Part shown: piece by piece, positions 26,847 through 36,704 of the stretch | Layout: every line of letters starts with the position of its first letter | Numbering within the stretch: position 1 is the stretch's first letter | Assembly: GCF_018599185.1 (NCBI RefSeq) | Contig: NZ_JAHFVL010000001.1 | Coordinates: forward strand, 1,302,001-1,366,000 | Length of the DNA: 64,000 nt | Origin: Rhodanobacter sp. LX-99 | GTDB lineage: Bacteria; Pseudomonadota; Gammaproteobacteria; Xanthomonadales; Rhodanobacteraceae | Direction of reading: 5' to 3' | The notes under the pieces: model-generated | The model's input: only the letters and a program-made list of their open reading frames with translations | The model's database searches: none | Told to the model about the DNA's origin: nothing | Position numbers and translations under genes: made by a program

Positions 26847-27593
26847 TCAGAAGCTTCCTGGCTCGACATGCTGCTCGATGACCAACAATCGTTGCCCATC
26901 CGGCAGCGGCTCGCCGAGCGCATCGAGGAGGGGGCGAACGCCCGGATCGCGGGCCGCCAGCGTCAGCCGGATGCGGTAGTGCGACGGGTCCGCTTCAAAC
27001 GTTCCCCGGATCGAGAACGGCCCGCCGCCATCCTGGATGGTGCCCTGGACACGCTGCGTATCCGTCAGTGAAAACGGCGCGCTCAGCCGTCCCAATGACA
27101 CGGCCGTGCCCACGTTGACCACGGCATCGTCCCAGTGCAAGGCCCCGGACAACGCGGTGATCCGGCCCGACCTCACGACCGCCCGCGCAAGGGTGACCGA
27201 CACCCGTCCGCCGGCGGAGAACCCCTGGCTCATCAGCGCATCCGTCAGCCACGGCGGGGGCACGTCGAGGCGCACATCGGTGAACTCCGAGGTATCGATG
27301 CCTTGCGACAGCCGTCCCGTCAGCACGGCCCGTCCGCTCAGGCGCAGCGCGGCATCGAGCCGCCCGGTCAGCAGGGCCGACGGCCTGACCGTCCACGTCA
27401 GGGAACCGAGGTCGCGATCGCGCCAGTGCACCTGCGCCGCGCCGCCGTGCCAGATCGATCCGCGCACATCGACCAGCGCCAGCGGCACATCCATGGGACG
27501 CCACCACTGCCAGGCCAGCGACGCCGGAAAGCCGGCGACGAGCGTCGCCACGAACAGCGCCAGCGCAAGCAGGAACCACCCGAACGCTTTCAC
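26847..27593 (-). CDS. gspN: Type II secretion system protein N
   Basis: 248 residues from GTG 27593, in a 4-bp overlap with gspM. One N-terminal membrane helix (about residues 6-26) precedes a periplasmic domain typical of GspN (VRGSIWHGGAAQVHWRD; LGSLTWTVRP). Last gene of the operon. GspN is not universal in type II systems; its presence is typical of xcs-type clusters. Confidence 0.85.
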   Translation of the reverse strand: MKAFGWFLLALALFVATLVAGFPASLAWQWWRPMDVPLALVDVRGSIWHGGAAQVHWRDRDLGSLTWTVRPSALLTGRLDAALRLSGRAVLTGRLSQGIDTSEFTDVRLDVPPPWLTDALMSQGFSAGGRVSVTLARAVVRSGRITALSGALHWDDAVVNVGTAVSLGRLSAPFSLTDTQRVQGTIQDGGGPFSIRGTFEADPSHYRIRLTLAARDPGVRPLLDALGEPLPDGQRLLVIEQHVEPGSF

Positions 27594-28069
27594 GGGCCGG
27601 CCTCGAGCAGGCTCACGCGCGCATCGACGCGGCCGGCGCCGGAAGCGCGCTGCACGGACAACTCCTCGATCTGCACGCCGTCGATCGAACTCTGCACCAG
27701 CCACTGGCTGAGCACGTCGAAGTCGGCGCCGCTGAACTGCACGCGGATGCGCTGGCGGTCGACCGGCTCGATCCCGCCCACGCTGGCGCCCAGCCCGGCC
27801 GAGCGCACCGACGCATCGACGCGCACCAGCAATGGACGGCCATCCGCCGGCGCCGCCGGGCGACCGCCGGCCGCAGCCAGCCGCGCCACCGCCGGGCGCA
27901 TCCACGCCAGCGCCTGCGTGTTCGCGGCCATCTCCGCACGCAACGCGGCTCGCGAATCCAGCAGCGGCAACTGCACCAGCGAGACGAACAGCGCCACCGC
28001 CACGACGATCGCGCCCACCACCAGCACGCGCCGATCGCGCGTCGACAATCGATCCAGCCGGTATTTCAT
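27590..28069 (-). CDS. gspM: Type II secretion system protein M
   Basis: 159 residues from ATG 28069, overlapping gspL by 4 bp. A short cytoplasmic basic start (YRLDRLSTRDRR), one membrane helix (about 16-38), then a small ferredoxin-like periplasmic domain. It pairs with GspL in the inner-membrane platform. Confidence 0.85.
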   Translation of the reverse strand: MKYRLDRLSTRDRRVLVVGAIVVAVALFVSLVQLPLLDSRAALRAEMAANTQALAWMRPAVARLAAAGGRPAAPADGRPLLVRVDASVRSAGLGASVGGIEPVDRQRIRVQFSGADFDVLSQWLVQSSIDGVQIEELSVQRASGAGRVDARVSLLEAGP

Positions 28070-29211
28070 GGCACGTCTCCGATGCGCAGCCGCCCCTGCA
28101 CGCCCTGGGTGCCGGGTGTGCTGCTGACGATCTCGGCGGTCAACCCCGCACGGGCCAGCCGTCCGCGCAGCGCATCGAGCGCGGCCATGCCGTCGGCCTG
28201 CACCACCAGCTCCAGGCGCGGGCGCCGATAGCTGAAAGAATCCGCGGCCAGATGCGGATCGGCGGCAATCGCCGGCGCCGCCCGGGTGAGCAGGTCGAGC
28301 GCGCCGTCGCCCTGGCCCAGGCCATGCGCACCCAGCGCCGCTTGCAGTTGCCGCACGGGATCGGTGATCGGCCGGCCCGGCGGCACGACGCGCCGGGCCA
28401 GCGCCTGCATCTCCGCACACTGCTGCGCCACCGCGCCGGCGAGCAGCTGCCGCTCGACCAGCGGCGTGACCAGCAACGTGAGCAGGGCCAGCGCCACCGC
28501 GCCGATAGCCCAGCGCCACGTCGTATCGAGCCGACGGGCCCGCCGCCGCGGCGAATAGTCGCCCTGCAGAAGATTCACGGACGACGCTGGCTCGCCGATG
28601 GCAAACGCGTGCAACGCATGCTCGACTATCCGCCGCGCCGGCCAGGACACCGCCACCTCCGCCACGGCCCAGGTTTCAAGCCCGGCGTCCGGATCGGCCA
28701 ATCCTGCCGCCGCGACGAAACCGGGCAGCTCGGCGGGTGAACCGGCCAGCGCGCAGGCCTCGCCCAGCCGCAGCACGAAACGCTCCGCGTCGATCAGCAA
28801 GAGCGGGCGAGCGTCCTGCCACGGCAACGCCAGCGTATCGGGCACCAGCACGTCGGGCTCCAGACCGGCGGCACGCAAGCGGGCCAGCCAGCCGTCCATA
28901 TCCGCGCGCAGCACCGCCGCCACGCACAGGCGGCCGCCGTCGCCTGCCGGCCACCAGGCGAGGTGCTGCGACTCGACCGGCGCCACCAGTTGTTCCTCCA
29001 CCAATGCCGGCAACGCCTGGGTCAGCTGGCGATCGGTGCCGGCCACGCGGGGCAGGTCGAGCAGCGTCACCGTTTCGCCGGGCACCAGCACGGTGAGCTG
29101 GGTGTCCGGGCCGGACGGCGGCCAGCCGTCGTGCACGATGGCCTGTGCATCGATCCACTCGACGCGATCGTCGGCCAGCAGGCGCAAGGTGATTCGTCGG
29201 GTCACGGGCAT
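28066..29211 (-). CDS. gspL: Type II secretion system protein L
   Basis: 381 residues. The cytoplasmic actin-like domain (about 1-225) binds GspE; one membrane helix at about 233-253 (WAIGAVALALLTLLVTPL); a periplasmic ferredoxin-like domain ends the protein. It couples the ATPase to the platform. Six bases separate it from gspK. Confidence 0.88.
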   Translation of the reverse strand: MPVTRRITLRLLADDRVEWIDAQAIVHDGWPPSGPDTQLTVLVPGETVTLLDLPRVAGTDRQLTQALPALVEEQLVAPVESQHLAWWPAGDGGRLCVAAVLRADMDGWLARLRAAGLEPDVLVPDTLALPWQDARPLLLIDAERFVLRLGEACALAGSPAELPGFVAAAGLADPDAGLETWAVAEVAVSWPARRIVEHALHAFAIGEPASSVNLLQGDYSPRRRARRLDTTWRWAIGAVALALLTLLVTPLVERQLLAGAVAQQCAEMQALARRVVPPGRPITDPVRQLQAALGAHGLGQGDGALDLLTRAAPAIAADPHLAADSFSYRRPRLELVVQADGMAALDALRGRLARAGLTAEIVSSTPGTQGVQGRLRIGDVP

Positions 29212-29217
29212 CTCCGC

Positions 29218-30141
29218 TCAGGACCGGCTGCGGCCGCGCGTGCGGGCCATCACCCGCACCTCGTCCGGCAGGCGGCGCAATACGCTCGTATAGGAAAAGT
29301 CGATGCCGTCCAGCGCGATGTCCGCCTCGATCCGGAAGTAGCTGCTGCCCACGCCGTAGCCGGTCAGCTCGATCGGCGGCAGCCCCTGCCGCTTCAACGC
29401 GGTACGCACCGCGAGCAGATCCGGATACGCGGCATCGGTGCCGCGCGCCAGCTGCTGCGCCACCGGCAGGCTGATCGCGTCGTCCAGGGTCAGCCACAGC
29501 AGCGCCGGCGCGGTATTGAGATTGATCGGCTGATCCGGCGCCACCGCGCACAGGTACGGCATCAGCGTGCGCCACGCCTCGCCGCTCATCGCGGGAAGCC
29601 GCTGCAAGGCACTGATGTCGACGATCGGCGCATTGGCGGCTCGCCCCATGGACGGCCAGACGGCATAGACGGCGTCCTCGCCGCCGCCGGGCTGGGCCGC
29701 CTCGTCCGCATCGACGAAGTCGGCCGCCTGCGCCGCCAGTTCGCGCGGCAGGTGCAACGCGTTCAACAGCCGCACGAAACGCCGCACCGCCTGCGGATCG
29801 GTGATGCCGTCCGGCGCCAGCGCATTGACGTTGAAGCAGCCGCCCAGGTCGGTCACGCGCGCCTGCACCACGGCGCCGGGCAAGCCGGTCGACGCGATCG
29901 GCCTGGCCCACTCCTCGCCCAGGCTGTCGACCGAGCCGGTGTCGCGCTGGTCGAGCAGCAACCGCCGCTGCACCGCGATCTCCAGACCGTTCATCAACTG
30001 CCCGGCCTGCTCCGCGCGCCACGCGTTGCGCGCCCGCGCCGAGATCAGCTCGCCGCGATCGAGCAGCGACAGCACCAGCAGCATCGCCAGCGCGACCGCC
30101 AGCAAGGCCACCACCAGGGCGATGCCGCGCTGCCGCCTCAT
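29218..30141 (-). CDS. gspK: Type II secretion system minor pseudopilin K
   Basis: 307 residues from ATG 30141, 4-bp overlap with gspJ. The class III-like leader MRRQRG precedes a hydrophobic helix without the +5 Glu, as expected for GspK at the pseudopilus tip. The large alpha-domain insertion gives it its length. CFNVNALAPDG and INLNTAP are family motifs. Confidence 0.9.
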   Translation of the reverse strand: MRRQRGIALVVALLAVALAMLLVLSLLDRGELISARARNAWRAEQAGQLMNGLEIAVQRRLLLDQRDTGSVDSLGEEWARPIASTGLPGAVVQARVTDLGGCFNVNALAPDGITDPQAVRRFVRLLNALHLPRELAAQAADFVDADEAAQPGGGEDAVYAVWPSMGRAANAPIVDISALQRLPAMSGEAWRTLMPYLCAVAPDQPINLNTAPALLWLTLDDAISLPVAQQLARGTDAAYPDLLAVRTALKRQGLPPIELTGYGVGSSYFRIEADIALDGIDFSYTSVLRRLPDEVRVMARTRGRSRS

Positions 30142-30767
30142 GGCCGCGGCTCCGCGTTCTGCGCCAGCTCGACCAGGCGCCGGAATTCGCCCTGCCCGGC
30201 GATCCCGAAACTCAACTCCACGCCGCCGGGCAGCGACTGCGGCGACGGACCCGGCACGGGCCAGCGATCGCTGCGGGTGCCGTCCGTTGCCACGTAGCGG
30301 AACTGGCAATGGGTCAACTTCGTGAGCTCCACCGCCTCGCGCAGCGGCGTCGCGCCGGTGCGATCGAGTGCGCCCCACTGGCTGCGCTGCAGCTGCCCGT
30401 CGCGGCAGCGCCAGGACGCGCGCTGCACGCCGGCGGTGGCGTGCAACTCGCTCGCCGCGGCGCGCCACAGGCTCAGGTCGAGCCGGTCGGCGCTGCCGAT
30501 CAGGGCCGGCTCGACCTCGCCGGACTCGGTGCGGATCGGTCGCGGCACGGCCTGGCGCACATCGCGCTCGAAGTGGCCGATGGCTTGCTGCAATTGCGCC
30601 AATGCGGACCCGGCGCGTTCGAGGCCACGCTGCGTGCGTGCCACCGCATCCAGCCCGCCCCAGGCCAGCGCCGCCACCACCGCGAAAATCGCCAAGGCGA
30701 CCAGCAACTCCAGCAGGGTGAAGCCGGCTGTCATGCGGCGAACGGCGGTGGCGTGCGCGTGGCTCAT
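30138..30767 (-). CDS. gspJ: Type II secretion system minor pseudopilin J
   Basis: 209 residues from ATG 30767, 4-bp overlap with gspI; the internal ATG 30734 would remove part of the leader. The prepilin site is G-FTLLELLVALAIF with Glu at +5. The C-terminal beta-rich domain is of GspJ type (FERDVRQAVPRPIR). Confidence 0.9.
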   Translation of the reverse strand: MSHAHATAVRRMTAGFTLLELLVALAIFAVVAALAWGGLDAVARTQRGLERAGSALAQLQQAIGHFERDVRQAVPRPIRTESGEVEPALIGSADRLDLSLWRAAASELHATAGVQRASWRCRDGQLQRSQWGALDRTGATPLREAVELTKLTHCQFRYVATDGTRSDRWPVPGPSPQSLPGGVELSFGIAGQGEFRRLVELAQNAEPRP

Positions 30768-31126
30768 GGCGTCTGCGCGAAACCGGTCAGCACCAGCACG
30801 CGCCGCCCGTTCGGCGTGCTCACGCTGACGTCGACGCGACTGACCCCGGCCAGCGGCGAACGCGCCACGTCCATCGTCCAGCGCCAGCGCACCTGGCCCA
30901 GTTCCATCTCGCCCTGGCCGCTGTCCAGGCGATCCGCCGCGCGGGACAGCCGGGCATCGGCCAGCACGTTCGCGGCCACCCATTGCGCGTAGCTGAGCTC
31001 GCGCGCATCGATCAAGCCACGCGTCTGCAGCGCGGCGGTGCGCACCAGGGCGGTCATCGCCAATGCCAGCACGGCCAGCGCGACCAGCACCTCCAGCAGC
31101 GAGAAGCCGTTACGGCGCGGAGACAT
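30764..31126 (-). CDS. gspI: Type II secretion system minor pseudopilin I
   Basis: 120 residues. Leader MSPRRNG is followed by FSLLEVLVALAVLALAM with Glu +5. Small globular domain with the expected length. It overlaps gspH by 17 bp. Confidence 0.9.
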   Translation of the reverse strand: MSPRRNGFSLLEVLVALAVLALAMTALVRTAALQTRGLIDARELSYAQWVAANVLADARLSRAADRLDSGQGEMELGQVRWRWTMDVARSPLAGVSRVDVSVSTPNGRRVLVLTGFAQTP

Positions 31127-31637
31127 CGCTGCGCGTCCGGCTCAGCTGGCCCGTCGCATCGCCACGGATCAGCCAGCGCCGCTGCGTGGGGCCTTCGATG
31201 GCGAGCGTGAACGGCGTCATTTCCCCGCTGGCCAGGCACGCGACCGGGAAGCCGGTCGGGTCCGACGTACCCGTCAACGACAGCGCGTCGTCCACGCGCA
31301 ACTCCAGCGCCAGGTGCTCCGCCAGCACGCGCGGCCGCAACGCCTCCTGGGGCGAATCGGCGAACGGCTGCCACCCCTCCGCGCGCAGGCTGGCGAACAC
31401 CAGCCGGCTGCCCTGCACGCCCATGCCCACGTCGCGGCCGGTGAGTTCCGCGCGTTCGCACAGCAACCCGATCAGCGCCGCCGCCTTTTCGGCGGCCAGG
31501 TCGGTGCGGCGCTCGCCGGTGCGCGGGAACGCCATCATCGCGGCGCCCAGCAGCACGGACACGATGACCATCCCGACCAGCACTTCGATCAGGGTCATCC
31601 CGGCCGGCCTACGGCTGCCAATTGCCGACGTCGCCAT
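31110..31637 (-). CDS. gspH: Type II secretion system minor pseudopilin H
   Basis: 175 residues from ATG 31637. The prepilin site is PAG-MTLIEVLVGMVIV with Glu +5 and Met rather than Phe at +1. The beta-rich globular domain matches GspH. It overlaps gspG by 29 bp; an internal ATG at the +1 residue would lose the leader and is rejected. Confidence 0.88.
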   Translation of the reverse strand: MATSAIGSRRPAGMTLIEVLVGMVIVSVLLGAAMMAFPRTGERRTDLAAEKAAALIGLLCERAELTGRDVGMGVQGSRLVFASLRAEGWQPFADSPQEALRPRVLAEHLALELRVDDALSLTGTSDPTGFPVACLASGEMTPFTLAIEGPTQRRWLIRGDATGQLSRTRSDVSAP

Positions 31638-32043
31638 TGGCGCGCTCCCCGCCCGGCTGGCCGTCCGCGCCGTAGGTCCACACGTCGATCTCGCCGTGCT
31701 GCCCCGGGTTCTGGTACAGGTATTCGCGGTTCCACGGGTCCTTCGGCACCCGCGACAGGTAGCCGCCGTCGCGCCAGTTGTCGACGCCGGGCGGCTTCTC
31801 CGCCAGCGCGCGCAGGCCCTGTTCGGAACTCGGGTAGCTGTAGTTGTCGAGCCGGTACATGTTCAGCGCCGAGACGATCGCGGCGACGTCCTGCGCCGCG
31901 CGCACCTTGCGCGCCTCGTCCGGGCGATCCATCACCCGCGGCACGATCACCGCGGCGAGCACGCCCAGGATGACGACGACGACCAGCACCTCGACCAGGG
32001 TGAAGCCGCGGCTGACGGTTCGATGACGGATGACGGTGTGCAT
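31609..32043 (-). CDS. gspG: Type II secretion system major pseudopilin G
   Basis: 144 residues. Leader ends RG; FTLVEVLVVVVILGVLAAV follows with Glu +5. The C-terminal calcium-loop region (PWNREYLYQNPGQHGEIDVW) is typical of GspG. It is the main subunit of the pseudopilus that pushes substrates through the secretin. Confidence 0.93.
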   Translation of the reverse strand: MHTVIRHRTVSRGFTLVEVLVVVVILGVLAAVIVPRVMDRPDEARKVRAAQDVAAIVSALNMYRLDNYSYPSSEQGLRALAEKPPGVDNWRDGGYLSRVPKDPWNREYLYQNPGQHGEIDVWTYGADGQPGGERANGDVGNWQP

Positions 32044-32053
32044 GGTTCGTACC

Positions 32054-33250
32054 TCAGGTGATCAGCTGGTTCATGGCGAAGATCGGCAGCAGGATGGCGA
32101 GCACGATGAACAGCACCAGGCCGCCGACCAGCAGGATGACGACCGGCCCGAGTCCGGCCATCGCCACCGACGCGACCGTGTCCAGCTCGCGTTCGAGCTG
32201 GTCGGCGGCTTCGTCGAGCATGCTGTCCAGGCGCCCGGCGCGTTCGCCGTTGGCGATCAGCCGCGCGGCGATCGGCGGAAAACGCGTGTCCCGCGCCAGC
32301 GCCCGCGACAGCGGCGCGCCGGCGCGCACCTGCACCGCCGCGGCGTCGAGCGCCTCGCGGATCAGCCGGTTCTGCACCGCCTCGGAAGCAAGCTGCAAGG
32401 CTTCCAGCAGCGGCACCGCGCTCAGGCCCAGCATCGCCAGCGTGCGCGCGAAGCGCGCGATGTCGACCGCCGTGACCAGCCGTCCGAGCAGCGGCAGCTT
32501 GAGCACCGTCGCATGCCGCCAGCGGCGGAAGCCCGGCCGCCGCCACGCGAACGCCAGGCCCAGCGACAGCGCAGCGGACAGCGCCAGCAGCCAGCCGATG
32601 TTGGCGCGCAGGCCGCCGCTGATCGCCAGCAGCACCCGCGTCGGCCACGGCAGCGCCTGGCCGGTGCGGGTGAACACCGCAGTCACCTCGGGCACGACGT
32701 AAAGCATCAGGCCGCCGACGACCAGCAGCGCCACCAGGCACAGCAGGGCCGGATAGGCCAGCGCGCCGATCAGGCGGCGGCGCATCGCATCGCGGCCCTC
32801 CAGGTATGCGGTGAGCCGCGACAACACTTCGTCGAGCCGACCCGAGTGCTCGCCCGCGGCGACCGAGGCGCAATAGAGCTGATCGAACATGCGCGGGAAT
32901 TCGCCCAGCGCCGCGGCCAGCGTGGCGCCTTCCATCACGCGCGCCCGCAACGCCGACACCAGCGCGCCGGTCTTCGGCTCGGAGCCTTCGGCCAGTGCCG
33001 CCAGCGCTTCTTCCAGCGGCAGCCCGGCGTGCACCAGCGTGGCCAGCTGCCGCGTCATCAAGGCCTGCGCGGCGATGCCCAGGTGCGGCCCGCCGCCACG
33101 CGACGAAGCCGCCCCCACCTCGACCACGCCCAGCGACGTCAGGCCGCGTTCGCGCAGCTGCGCGCGCACACCGCGCGGCGAATCGGCCTGGACCGTTCCC
33201 GCGTGGGAACGGCCGTGCGCATCCAATGCCTCGAACTGGTAGGCGGGCAT
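32054..33250 (-). CDS. gspF: Type II secretion system inner-membrane protein F
   Basis: 398 residues. Two cytoplasmic helical T2SF domains (about 65-190 and 265-385) with three membrane helices. The family N terminus MPAYQFEALDAHGR and the duplicated signature (LVHAGLPLEEAL) are seen. Platform protein contacting GspE and GspL. Confidence 0.92.
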   Translation of the reverse strand: MPAYQFEALDAHGRSHAGTVQADSPRGVRAQLRERGLTSLGVVEVGAASSRGGGPHLGIAAQALMTRQLATLVHAGLPLEEALAALAEGSEPKTGALVSALRARVMEGATLAAALGEFPRMFDQLYCASVAAGEHSGRLDEVLSRLTAYLEGRDAMRRRLIGALAYPALLCLVALLVVGGLMLYVVPEVTAVFTRTGQALPWPTRVLLAISGGLRANIGWLLALSAALSLGLAFAWRRPGFRRWRHATVLKLPLLGRLVTAVDIARFARTLAMLGLSAVPLLEALQLASEAVQNRLIREALDAAAVQVRAGAPLSRALARDTRFPPIAARLIANGERAGRLDSMLDEAADQLERELDTVASVAMAGLGPVVILLVGGLVLFIVLAILLPIFAMNQLIT

Positions 33251-33254
33251 GGCG

Positions 33255-34730
33255 CTACGCCTCGCGGGTCACGCGAAGCACCTCCTGCACCGAGGTGATG
33301 CCGGCGCAGACCTTTTCCCAGCCGTCCGCGATCAGCCCGCTGGTGCGCGTGCGCGCCTGGCCGGAAAGGTCTTCCTCGCTCGCCCCGTCATGGATGCGCC
33401 GGCGCAGCGCCTCGTCCATGACCACCAGCTCGTACAACCCGGTACGGCCGCGATAGCCCTCGTTGCGCTGCAATCCGGAACGCGGCCGGCGGAAGCGCAG
33501 TGCGGCGTTCCACGGCATGCCGAACAGCGCGCATTCGGCCGGCTCGGGCGCGTATGCCTCGGACAGCTCCGGGTCCAGCACGCGCACCAGCCGCTGCGAC
33601 AGCACGCCGATCAGCGAGGCGGAAACCAGGTACGGCTCCACGCCCATGTCGCGCAGCCGGGTCACCGCGCCGACCGCCGAGTTGGTGTGCAGGGTCGACA
33701 GCACCAGGTGGCCGGTCAGCGACGACTGGATCGCTATCTGCGCGGTCTCCAGGTCGCGGATCTCGCCGATCATCACCACGTCCGGATCCTGCCGCAGGAT
33801 CGCGCGCAGGCCGCGCGCGAAACTCATGTCCACGCGCGGGTTGACCTGGGTCTGGCCGATCCCGTCCAGGTAGTACTCGATCGGATCCTCGATGGTGAGG
33901 ATGTTGCGGCTGCCGACGTTGAGGCACTGCAGCGCCGCGTACAGCGTGGTGGTCTTGCCCGAGCCGGTGGGACCGGTCACCAGGAAGATCCCGTGCGGCC
34001 GGTGGATCAGGTCCTCCAGCCGCGCGCGCAGCCCGGCGGACAGCCCGAGCCGGTCGAAATCCAGCCGGCCCGCCTGCTTGTCCAGCAGGCGCAGCACCAC
34101 GCGCTCCGCGCCGCTGCCCACCGGAATCGTGCTGACCCGCACGTCCACCGGCCGGCCGGCGACGCGCAGCGAGATGCGGCCGTCCTGCGGCAGGCGCCGC
34201 TCGGCGATGTCCAGCCTGGCCATCACCTTGATGCGCGAGACCAGCGCCGCGGCGATGCCCTTCTGCGGCGACAGCACTTCGACCAGCAGGCCGTCGACCC
34301 GGAAGCGGACCACCAGGCGCGACTCGAACGGCTCGATGTGGATGTCCGAGGCCTCGCGGTTGATGGCCTCGGTGAACAGCGCGTTCAACAGCCGGATGAT
34401 CGGGGCGTCGTCGTCGCTCTCCAGCAGGTCGCGCGGCTCCGGCAGCGCATCGACGACGCCGGCGAGGCCCGCCTCGTCGATGTCGATGGCGATCGTCCGC
34501 GCCGCGTCGCCGTCGGCGTAAAGATCCTGCAGCAGCGCTTCGTAGTCGTCGCGGCCGTGGCCCATCAGCTTGACCGGCATCGCGCAATGCCGACGCAACT
34601 CGGCCAGCGCCGCGATGGCCACGTCCGGACGATGCGCGATGACCGCCGCGCCGCTCTCCACGCCCATCAGGGTGGCGCCGTGGCGCGCGGCGAACGCATA
34701 CGACGGCCGCTCCGGCGGCGCCGCGCTCAT
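33255..34730 (-). CDS. gspE: Type II secretion ATPase E (no tetracysteine zinc motif)
   Basis: 491 residues, hexameric cytoplasmic secretion ATPase. Walker A GPTGSGKTT, the Asp box, Walker B VVMIGEIRD and His box TLHTNSAVGAVTRL are intact. The usual C-terminal zinc-binding motif with two CxxC pairs is missing: the equivalent region (around ECALFGMPWN) keeps a single Cys. The protein therefore lacks the metal-binding subdomain or has a degenerate one. It overlaps gspD by 4 bp and starts 4 bases after the end of none of the other genes; gspF begins 4 bases downstream of its stop. Confidence 0.93.
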   Translation of the reverse strand: MSAAPPERPSYAFAARHGATLMGVESGAAVIAHRPDVAIAALAELRRHCAMPVKLMGHGRDDYEALLQDLYADGDAARTIAIDIDEAGLAGVVDALPEPRDLLESDDDAPIIRLLNALFTEAINREASDIHIEPFESRLVVRFRVDGLLVEVLSPQKGIAAALVSRIKVMARLDIAERRLPQDGRISLRVAGRPVDVRVSTIPVGSGAERVVLRLLDKQAGRLDFDRLGLSAGLRARLEDLIHRPHGIFLVTGPTGSGKTTTLYAALQCLNVGSRNILTIEDPIEYYLDGIGQTQVNPRVDMSFARGLRAILRQDPDVVMIGEIRDLETAQIAIQSSLTGHLVLSTLHTNSAVGAVTRLRDMGVEPYLVSASLIGVLSQRLVRVLDPELSEAYAPEPAECALFGMPWNAALRFRRPRSGLQRNEGYRGRTGLYELVVMDEALRRRIHDGASEEDLSGQARTRTSGLIADGWEKVCAGITSVQEVLRVTREA

Positions 34731-36697
34731 GGCCTGGCCTCGGGTACGGCGGCCGGCACCGGCGGCGGGCTGCCCGGCGGGTTCTCCGGCAGCACCAGCG
34801 GGCCGCCGCCGCGGACCGGACGGTCATAGCGCTCGGCGCTCTGCAGCTGCTCCATGCGCAGGAAGTTGTACTTGTCGTTCGACAGCAGCTCGCCGGCCAT
34901 GTCGTCGCGCAGGATCACCGGGCGCAGGAAGATCATCAGGTTGCGCTTGGTGCGCGTGGCCTGGCGCGACTTGAACAAGCCGCCGAACAGCGGGATGCGC
35001 GACAGCCCCGGCACGCCTTGCACCGATTCGCTCACTTCTTCGGACGACAACCCGCCGAGCACCAGCAGCGCGCCGTCGCCGACCTGCACGGTGGTGCGGA
35101 TCTCGCGCTTGTTGGTGATCAGGTCGACCGCGCCGACCGACTGCGTCGGCGCCAGCGAGGAGACTTCCTGCACGATCTCCAGCCGCACGCTGTCGCCGGC
35201 GTTGACGTGCGGAGTCACCTTCAGGATCAGGCCGACGTCCTTGCGCTCGATCGTCTGGAACGGGCTGGAAAACCCATTGCCCGCGTTCGCGCCGGTGGCC
35301 GAGGTGTACGACCCGGTGAGGAACGGCACCTCCTGCGCCACCTTGAATTCCGCGACCTGGTTGTCGAGCGTGATGATGCTCGGCCGCGACAGGATGTTGG
35401 CGCGGCCGTCGCCGCGCAGGGCGCGCACCAGCGCGCCGATCTGCAGCACGTCGATCGAGGTGCCGTTGGGCCCGGGAATCCGCAGCATGCCTCGCGCGTA
35501 GCCGAGGTTGAGCCCCGGGCCCACGCTGCCCGGGTTGGCCATCACGCCGAGGATGCCGCCGACGCCGCCGCGCCCCGGGAAGTTGGTGCCGCCGATGAGG
35601 CCGTGGCCCGGCGCGCCGTCCGCCGAGGTGGCCTGCCACTGTACGCCCAGTTCGTCGGCGAGGTCGTCGGAGACTTCCGCGATCACCGCCTCGACCATCA
35701 CCTGCGCCCGGCGCACGTCCAGTTGCCTGACCACCGAGGCGAGCCCGCGAAAGACCGCCGGCGGCGCGGTGATCACCAGCGCGTTGGTGCCGGCGTGGAA
35801 GCCGATCGTGGCGACCTTGCCGCCGCCCTGCTTGGCGTCGCCGCCGGTCAGGGTCGCGGCCACCGCCTCCAGCACCGGCGCCAGTTCGGACGCCTTGGCG
35901 TTGTGCAGGTAGATCACCTGGGTGTAGTCGCCGTCGGTGAGCGGCGTGTCCAGCTGCGCCACCAGGGTGCGGATGCGCAGGCGCTGGCCGGGGCTGCCCG
36001 ACAGCAGGATCGAATTGCTGCGCGCGTCGGCGACCATGTGCGACACGTTGCCCACCGAACCCGCCGCCACGGTGCCCTCCAGCTGCTGCAGCGTGCGCAC
36101 CACCTCCGCCGCGTTGGCGTGGTCGAGCGCGATCACCTCCACTTCGCTGCCGAACGTGGTGTCGATGCGGGCGATGATGCGCATCAGCCGGGCCACGTTC
36201 GCCGCGCGCTCGGTGACGATCAGCCGGCTGCCCTGCGCGGAGATCCTGCCGTTCGGCGAGATCAGCCGCTGCAGCAGCGCGGACAGCTCGCCGGCCGGCA
36301 CGTTGCGCAGCTCGACCACGCGCGTGACGATCGCGTCCGGGCCGTCCGCCGCCGCGCCCTGGCCGTCCAGCACCGCCGCCGCTTCCGGCAGCACCTTCCA
36401 CGCCTTGCCCGCGGGCGTCACCGCGTAGCCGTGCACGCTCAGCACGGACGTGAACAGGGTCCAGATCTCGTCGGTGGTCATCGGCGTGCTGGAGATGACG
36501 GTGACGTTGCCGGTCACCTTCGGATCGACGATGAAGCTGCGCCCGGTCACCTCGCTGACCGTCTGGATCAGCACCGAGATGTCCACGCCCTTCAGGTTGA
36601 GCTCGGCCTTGCCCGCGTCGGCGGGAGCCTGCGCCAGGCCGGCGGCGGCCCAGGCAAGGGCGAAGACGAAGAGCACGGTGCGCAGGCGGTTGTTCAT
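34727..36697 (-). CDS. gspD: Type II secretion system secretin D
   Basis: 656 residues from ATG 36697; an in-frame GTG at 36718 would overlap gspC and spoil the signal peptide. Signal peptide to about GLAQA. Domain order N0, N1, N2, N3 (repeated KH-like folds, about 35-370), then the secretin pore with VPFLTGSYT, the VGDGALLVLGGL beta-lip and GLFKSR near the end. A glycine-rich N3 loop (about residues 355-410) is seen. It forms the outer-membrane exit channel. Confidence 0.93.
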   Translation of the reverse strand: MNNRLRTVLFVFALAWAAAGLAQAPADAGKAELNLKGVDISVLIQTVSEVTGRSFIVDPKVTGNVTVISSTPMTTDEIWTLFTSVLSVHGYAVTPAGKAWKVLPEAAAVLDGQGAAADGPDAIVTRVVELRNVPAGELSALLQRLISPNGRISAQGSRLIVTERAANVARLMRIIARIDTTFGSEVEVIALDHANAAEVVRTLQQLEGTVAAGSVGNVSHMVADARSNSILLSGSPGQRLRIRTLVAQLDTPLTDGDYTQVIYLHNAKASELAPVLEAVAATLTGGDAKQGGGKVATIGFHAGTNALVITAPPAVFRGLASVVRQLDVRRAQVMVEAVIAEVSDDLADELGVQWQATSADGAPGHGLIGGTNFPGRGGVGGILGVMANPGSVGPGLNLGYARGMLRIPGPNGTSIDVLQIGALVRALRGDGRANILSRPSIITLDNQVAEFKVAQEVPFLTGSYTSATGANAGNGFSSPFQTIERKDVGLILKVTPHVNAGDSVRLEIVQEVSSLAPTQSVGAVDLITNKREIRTTVQVGDGALLVLGGLSSEEVSESVQGVPGLSRIPLFGGLFKSRQATRTKRNLMIFLRPVILRDDMAGELLSNDKYNFLRMEQLQSAERYDRPVRGGGPLVLPENPPGSPPPVPAAVPEARP

Positions 36698-36704
36698 TGC
36701 GTTC

